From Bacilli bacterium (GTDB lineage: Bacteria > Bacillota_I > Bacilli_A > RF39 > UBA660), in assembly GCA_017472015.1 (NCBI GenBank), contig JAFURC010000017.1, positions 1 through 53,529 of the forward strand: a stretch of 53,529 bases of DNA. Reading direction: 5' to 3'. Every line of letters starts with the position of its first letter. Within the stretch, counting starts at the first letter, position 1. Positions 28,640 to 36,770 of this stretch are shown piece by piece. The translations under genes were made by a program, and so were the position numbers. Under the pieces are notes generated by a model. That model did not search any database. It saw only the letters and a program-made list of their open reading frames with translations, and was not told the origin of the DNA.

Positions 28640-29470
28640 ATGAAAAAGAAAAAAATTAAATGGAAAAATATAATATTTTTATTTGTAATAGTAATTTTAT
28701 TGGTAATTTTTGTTGTTTCCTTATATAAAGTTTTTCTAGGGTTTAAAGAAAAAATTAGTAATAATAATTTAATTGATAATATAAATTCATTGGTTGTAAT
28801 AGAAGAGAGTGAAGATACTTCTAAAGATGAAATTGAAGTAATTGAAGGAAGTGTAGAAGAGAGTTTTAATTACTATTATGAATATTTAAAAGTTCCCTTT
28901 ATGGATGTTGATTATCGAAAGTTACGTGAAATAAATGAAGATGTTGTTGGATGGATAAATGTTGTAGGTGCAGGTATTAATTATCCTTATGTCCAAACAG
29001 ATAACAATGACTACTATTTAGAATATTCATTTGATAAAACTAAAAATGCTAGTGGTTGGGTATTTTTGGATTACAGAAATAATAGTAATATACTAGACAA
29101 GAATACAATTATCTATGCTCATGGTGGGAATAGTTTAGCCATGTTTGGACCTTTAAAAAGATTATATGATAAAGATGAATGGTTTAAGAATCCTGATAAT
29201 CATTATATAAAAATATCAACTGATAAATATAATTATGTTTTTAAAGTATTTAGTTTATATGTAATTAAAACAACTAATGATTATATTAAAGTAGATTTTA
29301 GTGATGGAGAATACTTAAAATTTTTAGAAAAATTAAAAGATCGTAGTTATTATGATTTTGAAACCGAAATAGATGAACTTGATAAAATTATAACTTTATC
29401 AACTTGTTATAATAAAAAAGAAAAATTAGTTTTACATGGAAAACTAATTAAAGAACAAAAAAATGGATAA
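28640..29470 (+). CDS. srtB: Class B sortase
   Basis: 276-aa membrane-anchored transpeptidase, N-terminal helix at residues 11-29 (IIFLFVIVILLVIFVVSLY). The sortase fold follows: VGWINVVGAGINYPYVQT, SGWVFLDYRN, catalytic His161 in YAHGG and catalytic Cys256 in TLSTCYN. At the position of the catalytic Arg, the sequence EKLVLHGKLI has Lys262 rather than Arg. Class B enzymes usually anchor heme-uptake proteins or pilins, but no sorting-signal substrate is in the window. TTGGAGG precedes the ATG. Confidence 0.9.
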   Translation: MKKKKIKWKNIIFLFVIVILLVIFVVSLYKVFLGFKEKISNNNLIDNINSLVVIEESEDTSKDEIEVIEGSVEESFNYYYEYLKVPFMDVDYRKLREINEDVVGWINVVGAGINYPYVQTDNNDYYLEYSFDKTKNASGWVFLDYRNNSNILDKNTIIYAHGGNSLAMFGPLKRLYDKDEWFKNPDNHYIKISTDKYNYVFKVFSLYVIKTTNDYIKVDFSDGEYLKFLEKLKDRSYYDFETEIDELDKIITLSTCYNKKEKLVLHGKLIKEQKNG

Positions 29471-29577
29471 AAAAGAGGACTATCACTCCCCCTGAGTATG
29501 ATAGCCCTTTTAAAAAGAATAAAAAGGGGTTGGCTAGTGTGATACTAGCGACCAATTCGCCTAAAACCGAATTGGTG
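29470..29577 (-). ncRNA. Candidate independent small RNA of about 108 nt
   Basis: Read on the minus strand, a near-consensus promoter (TTGACA-17-TAATAT) starts a transcript near 29577. Three hairpins follow: ACCAATTCG/CGAATTGGT (29551-29576), GCTAGT/ACTAGC (29533-29549), and a terminator stem GGGCTATCA/TGATAGTCC (29477-29507) followed by TCTTTTTT. The terminator stem is fully paired only on this strand (G-U, versus A-C on plus), which supports the direction. A single-stranded CCAACCCCTTTTT lies between hairpins 2 and 3 and can pair with AAAAGGG at the base of the terminator, giving an alternative fold. It ends at the srtB stop codon. No known RNA family is recognised. Confidence 0.6.
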
Positions 29578-29583
29578 ATTACT

Positions 29584-29612
29584 ATATTAATCGATTGATC
29601 TCAATTTGTCAA
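29584..29612 (-). promoter_or_regulatory. Sigma-A promoter of the candidate small RNA
   Basis: On the minus strand TTGACA (29607-29612), 17 bp, TAATAT (29584-29589). There is no protein-coding start downstream on this strand before srtB antisense, which is why an RNA product is proposed. Confidence 0.7.
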
Positions 29613-29614
29613 GA

Positions 29615-29630
29615 AAATTTTGAAAAATAA
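29615..29630 (+). repeat. Left copy of 16-bp direct repeat flanking the IS
   Basis: AAATTTTGAAAAATAA, identical to 31252-31267 and abutting the terminal inverted repeat of the IS, as expected for a target-site duplication. Confidence 0.75.
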
Positions 29631-29701
29631 GGTTAATTTAAGTTAGGAAATCCCGTTTGGATATCCCGTTTAGAACATAAAAGAAAGGTTTAAGTAAAAA
29701 A

Positions 29702-29806
29702 AATAAAAAGGGAAAAGAATTGTCTTTTAAGTTGAACGTTCCGTTCACGACAATTTTTTATCCCTTTTTATTCCCTTACAAAAATTGTCTAACTTAAAAG
29801 ACAATT
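29702..29806. terminator. Nested hairpins at the 3' end of the transposase gene
   Basis: AATAAAAAGGGA (29702-29713) pairs with TCCCTTTTTATT (29761-29772); inside it AATTGTC (29718-29724) pairs with GACAATT (29749-29755), and GAACG with CGTTC at the tip. Alternatively the 16 bp at 29718-29733 pair perfectly with 29791-29806. These exclusive folds could terminate transcription both ways and insulate the IS from its surroundings. Confidence 0.55.
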
Positions 29807-31121
29807 AATTATGAATAATCATATCTTTCATATTAAGTTTAGAAATAGGAATATGATGTAAGTCCAAAATATCTAATATATAATTACCTAAAGTATCTTC
29901 AAGCAATTGCAAAGGAGTTTTATATCCTTTATTTTTTCTAGGATAATTATTTAATCTATTAATGATATTTAAAATATCATCAGCAGATAATTTTGATATA
30001 TCATAACCTTTTTTTATAAGCCATCTTAATAAAATATGATTATTTTCAATATGAGGCTTTTCATAAGGAGCATAAGTATGGGTATAATGTATATGAAGTC
30101 TTTTAGAGTGATTAGGATAAATCGATTTTTCTAATCCGTCAAAATCAAGAAATTCACTCCCATTATCAGGTATAGATTTATTAAATAAAATATAAAAATA
30201 TGTATCTAATTTATTTTCTAAATAATCTAAAACTTTTTTTATTTCTTCTTGAGTTTTGTTATGGATTTTAAAACCTAGCATAAGAGAAAAACAAGGAATC
30301 ATAATAGTAAATAACAACTCTCCGCCTTTAATACCTTCAACAGTATCAAATTCAGCTATGCCAAATGGTCTTACTGTTTTTTCATCCTCTGTTAAATCTT
30401 CAATGCTTCTACCATTTAATTGGTGCCCTTTAACAGTATTTCTTTTTACTGTAGAAGAACCATATCTTACTCTTGAAACTTTATTTCTTAAATCGAGATT
30501 ACAACAATCTAATAAACCTTTATCAATCCAAGCATAAAGTGTAGGAGTAGATACTTTATACATTTGAAATTCTTCTGGTAAGGTATTTAATATAACATCT
30601 GGAGATATACCATTTTTTATTAATGTAGAAATATAATTTTTAAATTCTATAGGAAACTTATCTAATTTTATGTCAATTCTAGATATACGTTGAACAGCAT
30701 TATGTTTTTTGATCGCAGATTCAGCATGATACTTGATTTTAACTGATTTACACTTATGATATAAATCACAACCATTGCAAACGTGATGATTCTTTTTTAA
30801 TAAAGCACAATTAACATCAATTTTATAATTAGGGCATATTTTACCGGCGTGATGACAATATTTACATTGAGCACATTTGATTTTATCTACAATTTTTTCG
30901 CATAAATATTTTTCATGACAATTATCTTTGTTTAAACAATTAGTGCATTTTCTTGCTTCTCCAAAAAATGTTGAATAGTTTTTTATTTCCTTTCTAATTC
31001 CAGACGGATCACGATTTAATTTTAATCCAATTTCTGCAGGACATAGTTTATTATTTAAATAATATTCTATATTTCCTATTTCCAATTCAGTAAGATTTTT
31101 GTTAGAATAATTACGTCCCAT
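29805..31121 (-). CDS. IS30-family transposase
   Basis: 438 aa. N-terminal helix-turn-helix (NLTELEIGNIEYYLNN, DPSGIRKEI). A Cys/His-rich stretch at about residues 58-125 with repeated CxxC or CxxCH units could be a zinc ribbon. Catalytic DDE core: Asp in AEFDTVEG, Asp in PDNGSEFLD, Glu in PYEKPHIENNH. The closing RLNNYPRKNKGYKTPLQLL is typical of IS30. ATG at 31121 follows GGAGGG at a spacing of 7 nt; the ATG two codons upstream touches it and longer in-frame extensions run into the IS end. Confidence 0.92.
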   Translation of the reverse strand: MGRNYSNKNLTELEIGNIEYYLNNKLCPAEIGLKLNRDPSGIRKEIKNYSTFFGEARKCTNCLNKDNCHEKYLCEKIVDKIKCAQCKYCHHAGKICPNYKIDVNCALLKKNHHVCNGCDLYHKCKSVKIKYHAESAIKKHNAVQRISRIDIKLDKFPIEFKNYISTLIKNGISPDVILNTLPEEFQMYKVSTPTLYAWIDKGLLDCCNLDLRNKVSRVRYGSSTVKRNTVKGHQLNGRSIEDLTEDEKTVRPFGIAEFDTVEGIKGGELLFTIMIPCFSLMLGFKIHNKTQEEIKKVLDYLENKLDTYFYILFNKSIPDNGSEFLDFDGLEKSIYPNHSKRLHIHYTHTYAPYEKPHIENNHILLRWLIKKGYDISKLSADDILNIINRLNNYPRKNKGYKTPLQLLEDTLGNYILDILDLHHIPISKLNMKDMIIHN

Positions 31122-31251
31122 ATACATCCCTCCAATACATAATTTTCTTAACAAAAATATTGTACTAAAGGTGGATGTATATTGGGATAATATAAACGGG
31201 ATATCCAAATTTAAATTTAATATAAAACGGGATATGAAAATTTTAATTAAC

Positions 31252-31267
31252 AAATTTTGAAAAATAA
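31252..31267 (+). repeat. Right copy of 16-bp direct repeat flanking the IS
   Basis: Same 16 bases as 29615-29630, immediately followed by the -35 TTGACA of the marR promoter. Confidence 0.75.
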
Positions 31268-31296
31268 TTGACATAAATAGGGGTTGGTCATATAAT
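31268..31296 (+). promoter_or_regulatory. Perfect consensus sigma-A promoter of the marR-ABC operon
   Basis: TTGACA (31268-31273), exactly 17 bp, TATAAT (31291-31296). A full-consensus promoter implies high basal strength and therefore a need for repression. The IS ends 16 bp upstream and leaves it intact. Confidence 0.85.
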
Positions 31297-31310
31297 GTTA
31301 GTGACCTAAC
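31297..31310 (+). promoter_or_regulatory. Palindromic operator, probable MarR binding site
   Basis: GTTAG-TGAC-CTAAC, a perfect inverted repeat directly after the -10 and over the expected transcription start. MarR repressors bind such palindromes in their own promoters, so autorepression is the likely arrangement (inference). Confidence 0.65.
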
Positions 31311-31323
31311 AAAAGGAGAAATT

Positions 31324-31758
31324 ATGGATAATAAAAATATATCTTTAGAACTTAGAAAAATTGCTAATTTAATTAAAAGAAATTTTGATAAATCTTTTGA
31401 TGGAAAGATTACTAATACGCAGTGTTTAATACTAAATTATATTGATACTAAAAGTAAGAATGAAATAGTTGTTTATCAAAAAGATATTGAAGATTTTTTT
31501 GATCTAAGAAGAAGTACGATATGTGAAATATTAAATGTTATGGAGAAAAATAATTTAATTAAACGGAGTTTAAGTGATGTTGATATGCGTAGTAAAGAAA
31601 TTAATTTAGATACTTCTGGGTATTTAGTTTTAGATGAATTTAAAAATAAGATCGAAGAATTAGAAATGGTTATGAAAAAAGATATAAATGAGGAAGAATT
31701 ATTAACATTTTTTCGTTTGTTAGAAAAATTTAGGAAGAATTTGGAGGATATATGTTAA
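31324..31758 (+). CDS. MarR-family transcriptional regulator
   Basis: 144-aa winged-helix dimeric repressor. The wHTH spans about residues 35-100 (QKDIEDFFDLRRSTICEILN as recognition region, NNLIKRSLSDVDMRSKEI as wing). AAAGGAGA precedes the ATG. It overlaps the ABC gene by 7 bp, so regulator and exporter form one operon under a palindromic operator. The usual logic is drug-induced derepression of the pump. Confidence 0.9.
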   Translation: MDNKNISLELRKIANLIKRNFDKSFDGKITNTQCLILNYIDTKSKNEIVVYQKDIEDFFDLRRSTICEILNVMEKNNLIKRSLSDVDMRSKEINLDTSGYLVLDEFKNKIEELEMVMKKDINEEELLTFFRLLEKFRKNLEDIC

Positions 31759-33497
31759 AGTTATTTAAAAATTTAGGTAAAAAAGAATATTTATATATGT
31801 TTATATCAATTGCTTTTATTGTTATTCAAGTACTTCTTGATTTAAAATTACCGGATTATATGTCAAATATTACAACACTTGTTCAAACTGGTGGAAGTAG
31901 CCAAGATATATTAATTCAAGGTGTGTACATGTTATCGTGTGCTTTTGGTAGTTTATTAACTAGTATTATAGTTGGTTATCTAGCGACTTATATTGCTAGT
32001 AAATTTGGAGAGACAATAAGGGGAAAAGTTTATAGAAAAATTTTAGGATTTTCAACAGAAGAAATTAAAGATTTTTCAGTTTCTAGTTTAATTACTAGAA
32101 CAACTAATGATGTTGGTCAAGTACAAATGTTAATATCATTTGGTCTTCAAGCATTGATTAAAGCACCGATTATGGCGGTTATGGCAATTACTAAGATTGC
32201 TGGTAAGAATATGAGTTTTAGTATGCTAACTTTTGCTGCGGTTGTTTTATTATTAATGCTTATTATAGTTATTGTCTTTATTGTTATTCCAAGATTTAAA
32301 ATTGTTCAAAAGTTAACGGATAATTTAAATAGAATTACTAGAGAAAACTTAACTGGAATAAGAGTAGTTAGAGCTTTTAATGCTGACATTTATCAAAAAG
32401 ATAAATTTAATGCAGCTAATAATAAATTAACTAATACAATAACTTTTAACCAAAGAGTTATGGGAATTATGTCACCATCTATGTCCCTTGTAATGACTAG
32501 TTTAACCCTTGCTATTTATGTTGTTGGTTCAATTCTTATAAATGAAGCTAATATTATGGATAAATTAACTATTTTTAGTGATATGGTAGTATTTTCATCT
32601 TATGCTATGCAAGTTGTTATGTCATTTATGATGTTAGTTATGATTTTCTTGATTTATCCAAGAGCTAGTGTATCGGCTAAAAGAGTTTTAGAAGTTTTAG
32701 AAACTGAATTTTCTATTAAAGATGGTAGTATTAAAAATGGGAAAGAAGTTGGAACTGTTGAGTTTCGAAATGTATCATTCAAGTATCCTGATGCAGATGA
32801 ATATATGATTAAAAACGTTTCTTTTAAAGCAAATAAAGGTGAAACCATTGCTTTTATAGGTGGAACAGGATCTGGTAAAAGTACTTTAATTAATTTAATA
32901 CCAAGATTTTATGATGCGACTGATGGTAGTGTTTTAGTAGATGGGGTTGATGTAAAAAAATATAAACTAGAAGCTTTACATGAAAAAATTGGTTATGTAT
33001 CTCAAAAAGCCTTTATGTTTAAAGGAACAATTAAAGAAAATATTAATTATGGTAAATCTTCTTTAGAAATAACTTCAAAAAATATTCAAGATGCTATCCG
33101 GGTTAGTCAAGCCGAAGAGTTTGTATCTAAATTAGATAAAAAAGTAGATTCTTTTATTGCTCGTGGTGGAACTAATGTATCAGGTGGACAAAAACAAAGA
33201 TTATCAATCGCGAGAGCCATAGCAAGATGTCCAGAAATTTATATATTTGATGATACCTTTTCGGCACTTGATTATAAAACTGATTTAAATTTACGAAAAG
33301 ATTTAAAAAAATACACCAAAGATGCTACTACTTTAATTGTTGCTCAAAGAATTGGAACTATTATCCATGCTGACAAGATAATTGTTTTAGAAAATGGAGA
33401 AGTAGTTGGAGTTGGTCGCCATAAAGAATTACTAGAAACTTGCCAAGTTTATAAAGAAATTGCAACGAGTCAATTAGATATGGAGGAGTTAAAATGA
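31752..33497 (+). CDS. Heterodimeric ABC exporter, subunit A (degenerate catalytic site)
   Basis: 581 aa. A six-helix transmembrane domain (about 15-310) precedes the nucleotide-binding domain. Walker A GGTGSGKST (near residue 370), signature VSGGQKQR and Walker B IYIFDDTFSALD are present. The catalytic Glu after Walker B is Asp, which marks the non-canonical half of heterodimeric exporters such as BmrCD or TM287/288. It overlaps the partner gene by 4 bp. Likely exports drugs or other amphiphiles. Confidence 0.93.
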   Translation: MLKLFKNLGKKEYLYMFISIAFIVIQVLLDLKLPDYMSNITTLVQTGGSSQDILIQGVYMLSCAFGSLLTSIIVGYLATYIASKFGETIRGKVYRKILGFSTEEIKDFSVSSLITRTTNDVGQVQMLISFGLQALIKAPIMAVMAITKIAGKNMSFSMLTFAAVVLLLMLIIVIVFIVIPRFKIVQKLTDNLNRITRENLTGIRVVRAFNADIYQKDKFNAANNKLTNTITFNQRVMGIMSPSMSLVMTSLTLAIYVVGSILINEANIMDKLTIFSDMVVFSSYAMQVVMSFMMLVMIFLIYPRASVSAKRVLEVLETEFSIKDGSIKNGKEVGTVEFRNVSFKYPDADEYMIKNVSFKANKGETIAFIGGTGSGKSTLINLIPRFYDATDGSVLVDGVDVKKYKLEALHEKIGYVSQKAFMFKGTIKENINYGKSSLEITSKNIQDAIRVSQAEEFVSKLDKKVDSFIARGGTNVSGGQKQRLSIARAIARCPEIYIFDDTFSALDYKTDLNLRKDLKKYTKDATTLIVAQRIGTIIHADKIIVLENGEVVGVGRHKELLETCQVYKEIATSQLDMEELK

Positions 33498-35275
33498 GAG
33501 GAAAGCGAAATGTTGAAAAACCTAAAGATCTTAAAGAATCAATGAAAAATTTATTATTCTTTTTAAAACCTTATTTAATTCCTATTATTATTTCAGTTAT
33601 CTTAGCAGGAGTAGGGTCAGTATTTTCAATAATTGGACCTGATAAAATTAAAGAAATTACTAATATTATAGTTGCTGGTTTACATACCGGAATTGATTTA
33701 GATAAAGTTAAAAGTATTGCATTATTCTTATTAACAATTTATATTTTATCATTTATATTTACTTATACAGAACATTTTATAATGGCAACTGTTACTAATC
33801 GATTTACTAAAAAATTAAGAAGTGAAATAAGTGAAAAAATTAATAAATTACCTTTAAAATATTTTGATACTAATTCATATGGTGATATTTTGTCACGTGT
33901 TACAAATGATGTTGATACAATGAGTTCTACAATTAATCAAAGTATATCATCACTTGTTAGTAATATAACTTTATTAATTGGTTCAATTATTATGATGTTC
34001 TATACTAACTGGATTTTAGCAATTACGGCAATTATTTCTAGTTTACTGGGATTTTTATTTATGGGTGGAGTACTTTCGAAAAGTCAAAAATACTTTGAAA
34101 AATTTCAAGAAGAGTTAGGAAACTTAAATGGCCATATTGAAGAAACTTATACAGGACATAATATTGTTAAAGTTTATAATGGATATGCCAGTGAAGTAGA
34201 AACTTTTGATAACATAAATCAAGAAATGTTTAAAAGTTCCATGAAAAGTCATTTTTATTCTGGACTTATGCAACCATTTATGGGCTTCATTGGAAACTTT
34301 GCGTATGTATGTGTTTGTGTAATTGGTTCTTATTTAGCTATTAATAATTATATTACTTTTGGAGTAATTATTGCGTTTACTATTTATGCTAGATTATTTA
34401 CACAACCCTTATCAGGAATTGCTCAAGTAGCAACTAGTCTTCAAAGTGCTGGTGCCGCAAGTGAAAGGGTATTTGAATTTTTAAAAGAAAACGAAATGAA
34501 ATCTGAAAAAACGAAAATAGTTTTAAATAAAGATGAAGTAAAAGGAAAAATTGAATTTAAACATGTTAATTTTGGATATAATGAAGATAAATTAATTATT
34601 AAAGATTTCTCAAAAAAAATTAAACCAGGTAGTAAAGTTGCCATTGTAGGACCAACTGGTGCTGGAAAAACAACATTAGTTAACTTGCTTATGAAATTTT
34701 ATGATATTACATCAGGAGATATTTTAATTGATGATATTAGTATTAAAAATTTAACTAGAGAGAATATTCATGATTTATTTATCATGGTACTTCAAGATAC
34801 TTGGACATTTGAAGGAACTATATTTGATAATATTGTTTACAATAAAGAAAATGTAAGTTTAGATAAAGTAAAAGAAGTATGTAAAACCGTTGGACTTCAT
34901 CATGTTATTAAAAGTTTAAATAAAGGGTATGAAACAGTTTTGTCTGATAGTGAAACATTATCAGCTGGAGAGAAACAATTATTAACAATTGCTCGTGGAA
35001 TGATTAAAAATTCTCCATTCCTAATTTTAGATGAAGCCACTTCATCAGTTGATACAAGAACTGAAGAGTTAGTAAGTCTTGCTATGGATAAGTTATCTCG
35101 TGGAAGAACATCCTTTATCATTGCTCATAGATTATCAACTATTAAAAATGCCGATGTAATTTTAGTTTTAAATGAAGGTAATATTGTTGAACAAGGAACT
35201 CATGAAGAATTACTAGAAAAAAATGGTTTCTATGCAAATTTATATAATTCACAATTTGAAAGTATCAGTGAATAG
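33494..35275 (+). CDS. Heterodimeric ABC exporter, subunit B (canonical catalytic site)
   Basis: 593 aa. Transmembrane domain about residues 20-330, then an NBD with GPTGAGKTT, signature LSAGEKQLL and Walker B FLILDEATSSVD with the catalytic Glu. Together with subunit A it gives one functional and one impaired ATP site. Translationally coupled to subunit A (ATGA overlap). A weak hairpin follows the stop. Confidence 0.94.
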   Translation: MRGKRNVEKPKDLKESMKNLLFFLKPYLIPIIISVILAGVGSVFSIIGPDKIKEITNIIVAGLHTGIDLDKVKSIALFLLTIYILSFIFTYTEHFIMATVTNRFTKKLRSEISEKINKLPLKYFDTNSYGDILSRVTNDVDTMSSTINQSISSLVSNITLLIGSIIMMFYTNWILAITAIISSLLGFLFMGGVLSKSQKYFEKFQEELGNLNGHIEETYTGHNIVKVYNGYASEVETFDNINQEMFKSSMKSHFYSGLMQPFMGFIGNFAYVCVCVIGSYLAINNYITFGVIIAFTIYARLFTQPLSGIAQVATSLQSAGAASERVFEFLKENEMKSEKTKIVLNKDEVKGKIEFKHVNFGYNEDKLIIKDFSKKIKPGSKVAIVGPTGAGKTTLVNLLMKFYDITSGDILIDDISIKNLTRENIHDLFIMVLQDTWTFEGTIFDNIVYNKENVSLDKVKEVCKTVGLHHVIKSLNKGYETVLSDSETLSAGEKQLLTIARGMIKNSPFLILDEATSSVDTRTEELVSLAMDKLSRGRTSFIIAHRLSTIKNADVILVLNEGNIVEQGTHEELLEKNGFYANLYNSQFESISE

Positions 35276-35298
35276 TTGATGTCAACTTTCTTTATTTT
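35274..35298 (+). terminator. Weak terminator after the ABC operon
   Basis: AGTTG (35274-35278) and CAACT (35283-35287) form a 5-bp stem with a 4-nt loop followed by a T-rich tract. Short stem, so partial read-through is likely. Confidence 0.45.
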
Positions 35299-35309
35299 TA
35301 ATGTAACTA

Positions 35310-35318
35310 TGTTATAAT
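35310..35318 (+). promoter_or_regulatory. Extended -10 promoter for the next operon
   Basis: TGT-TATAAT (35310-35318); the -35 region (CTTTAT near 35290) is poor, compensated by the extended -10. Confidence 0.5.
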
Positions 35319-35341
35319 TAAATTGTAATAGGAGGAGTAAA

Positions 35342-35740
35342 ATGAGTCGACTTACAGAAAATATTTATGGTATAAAAGATTTGTATTTAATAAAATTTAA
35401 AGAAGATTACTTAAAAAAATTTGATCAAGAAGAAGGATATATTAAATACTTTAATTCAGGATTAAAATATATTGTTGAAAAATTTACTATAGACGATAAT
35501 ATAACTAAAAAGCCTTACTTTGAAGTTTATACAGAATGTATAACTGGTCAAGATTTTTATAAACGTGAAGATAAAGAAAGTTTTGATGATATTCCTGATA
35601 TCTTTGAAAGTATTCTTGATTTTCCGATTGAATATTTAGATGAAGAAGAAAAAAGAAGTGGTAAAGTTTCAACTATGCGTTTATTTCAAATTTTTCAAGA
35701 GATTAATATAAAGACTAAAACTTTAACAAAAACAAGGTAA
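35342..35740 (+). CDS. Conserved-looking cytosolic protein of unknown function
   Basis: 132 aa, acidic, no signal peptide or membrane segment. I do not recognise a family; visible features are a Phe/Tyr-rich N-terminal half (YIKYFNSGLKYIVEKF) and an acidic stretch DFPIEYLDEEEKRSGK. AGGAGG precedes the ATG. Four bases upstream of pncC, so probably one operon. Confidence 0.75.
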   Translation: MSRLTENIYGIKDLYLIKFKEDYLKKFDQEEGYIKYFNSGLKYIVEKFTIDDNITKKPYFEVYTECITGQDFYKREDKESFDDIPDIFESILDFPIEYLDEEEKRSGKVSTMRLFQIFQEINIKTKTLTKTR

Positions 35741-35743
35741 ATT

Positions 35744-36214
35744 ATGGAATATATAATAAAATATTTAAATGAAAATCAAAAAACAATTAGTACTATGGAA
35801 TCGGCTAGTGGAGGATTTCTTGCTTCAAGTATAACTAATATAAGTGGTTCTAGTTTAGTTTTTAAGTTTGGGGCAGTTACTTATAGTAACGAATTTAAAA
35901 TTAAAATGGGTGTTAGTAAAGAAATTATTGATAATCACTCCGTTTATAGTTTAGATACAGCATGTGATATGAGTTTAAAGATAAGTGAATTTACAAATTC
36001 TGATTATGGAGTAGGAGTAACAGGAAAAATAAATTCTCCTGATCCAAGTAATCATTTTGGGGATGACTCAACTATTTATCTAAGTATATATGATAGAATA
36101 AATGGGGAGTATTATACCAAAGTAATAACTGCTAAAAACCAAAGTCGGGAACAAAATAAAAAGCTTATAGTTTTAGAATTTATCGAATTATTTAAAAGTA
36201 TAATAAAAGAATAA
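35744..36214 (+). CDS. pncC: Nicotinamide-nucleotide amidase (CinA C-terminal domain protein)
   Basis: 156-aa stand-alone CinA C-terminal domain that deamidates NMN in pyridine nucleotide recycling. TMESASGGFLASSITNISGS matches the ESxTGG active-site loop (with Ala-Ser in place of Cys/Thr), and FGAVTYSNEFKIKMGV and YGVGVTGKI are family blocks. The CinA N-terminal domain is absent. No Shine-Dalgarno of note; likely coupled to the upstream gene. Confidence 0.88.
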   Translation: MEYIIKYLNENQKTISTMESASGGFLASSITNISGSSLVFKFGAVTYSNEFKIKMGVSKEIIDNHSVYSLDTACDMSLKISEFTNSDYGVGVTGKINSPDPSNHFGDDSTIYLSIYDRINGEYYTKVITAKNQSREQNKKLIVLEFIELFKSIIKE

Positions 36215-36240
36215 GTTGTTTTAGTTTAACTTATTCTTTT
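36205..36240. terminator. Bidirectional terminator between pncC and ppa
   Basis: AAAAGAATAAGTT (36205-36217) pairs perfectly over 13 bp with AACTTATTCTTTT (36228-36240). It overlaps the 3' ends of both convergent genes. Confidence 0.85.
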
Positions 36241-36718
36241 CGTTATAGCGTTTTTTCCCGTCTTCAATCATTTTAATTGCTTCATCTAACCCATGATAAT
36301 CAAAAACTTCTACTTTAATATTTTGAAGTTTTTTATAACTTTCAAAGAAGTTTTTTATTTCGATTAAAGAATGACTTGGTAACTCTTCAAGTGAGTTATA
36401 AAAGTTACATCTTGGATCAACATTATTGACAGCAATTATCTTAGGATCTCCATGTCCATCATCAATTGTGTCTAAGTATCCCAAAACTTTAGCTTCAACA
36501 ACACATCCTGGGAAACTTGCTTCATTAGTAATTACAAGAATATCAACCGGATCCCCGTCAGGTGCTAGAGTATTTTCGATATAACCATATTCACTTGGAT
36601 ATAAAACCGATGAATATTGAACTCGGCTAAGACGAATTTTTCCACTTATTTTATCAATTTCATATTTATTTTTTGTACCAAGAGGTATCTCAATTATACA
36701 ATCTACTATATTATTCAT
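36221..36718 (-). CDS. ppa: Inorganic pyrophosphatase, family I
   Basis: 165-aa soluble enzyme hydrolysing pyrophosphate to drive biosynthesis. EIPLGTKNKYEID, YPSEYGYIENTLAPDGDPVD with the metal-binding Asp cluster, and the third catalytic Asp in LDTIDDGHGDPKIIAV are present. Family I rather than the Mn-dependent family II common in many Bacilli. GGTGATAAA precedes the ATG; single gene. Confidence 0.95.
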   Translation of the reverse strand: MNNIVDCIIEIPLGTKNKYEIDKISGKIRLSRVQYSSVLYPSEYGYIENTLAPDGDPVDILVITNEASFPGCVVEAKVLGYLDTIDDGHGDPKIIAVNNVDPRCNFYNSLEELPSHSLIEIKNFFESYKKLQNIKVEVFDYHGLDEAIKMIEDGKKRYNEKNKLN

Positions 36719-36770
36719 TTTATCACCACCATCTTAATCATAACAAATTTTTAAAATTTTTTAAATACAT

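Larger units (their letters stand above)
29631..31251. mobile_element. IS30-family insertion sequence, about 1.62 kb
   Basis: One leftward DDE transposase between terminal inverted repeats of 27 bp, 29632-29658 and 31225-31251, matching at 21 of 27 positions; both start GTTAATT and end ATCCCGTTT. A perfect 17-bp subterminal inverted repeat (TTTGGATATCCCGTTTA) lies at 29656-29672 and 31193-31209. A 16-bp direct repeat flanks it. Most IS30 elements duplicate only 2-3 bp, but IS1630 of Mycoplasma fermentans is known to make long, variable duplications at inverted repeats, which is the best parallel. Looks complete and potentially active. Confidence 0.85.

Noticed and set aside
29470..29577. Small SRP RNA, 6S RNA or tmRNA
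   Set aside because: No GGAA-tetraloop/asymmetric loop core of SRP RNA, too short for 6S, no tRNA-like ends of tmRNA.
29526..31290. Shared GGGGTTGG in small-RNA region and marR promoter as a common operator
   Set aside because: Only 8 identical bases, on the non-transcribed strand in one case; too little to claim a shared site.
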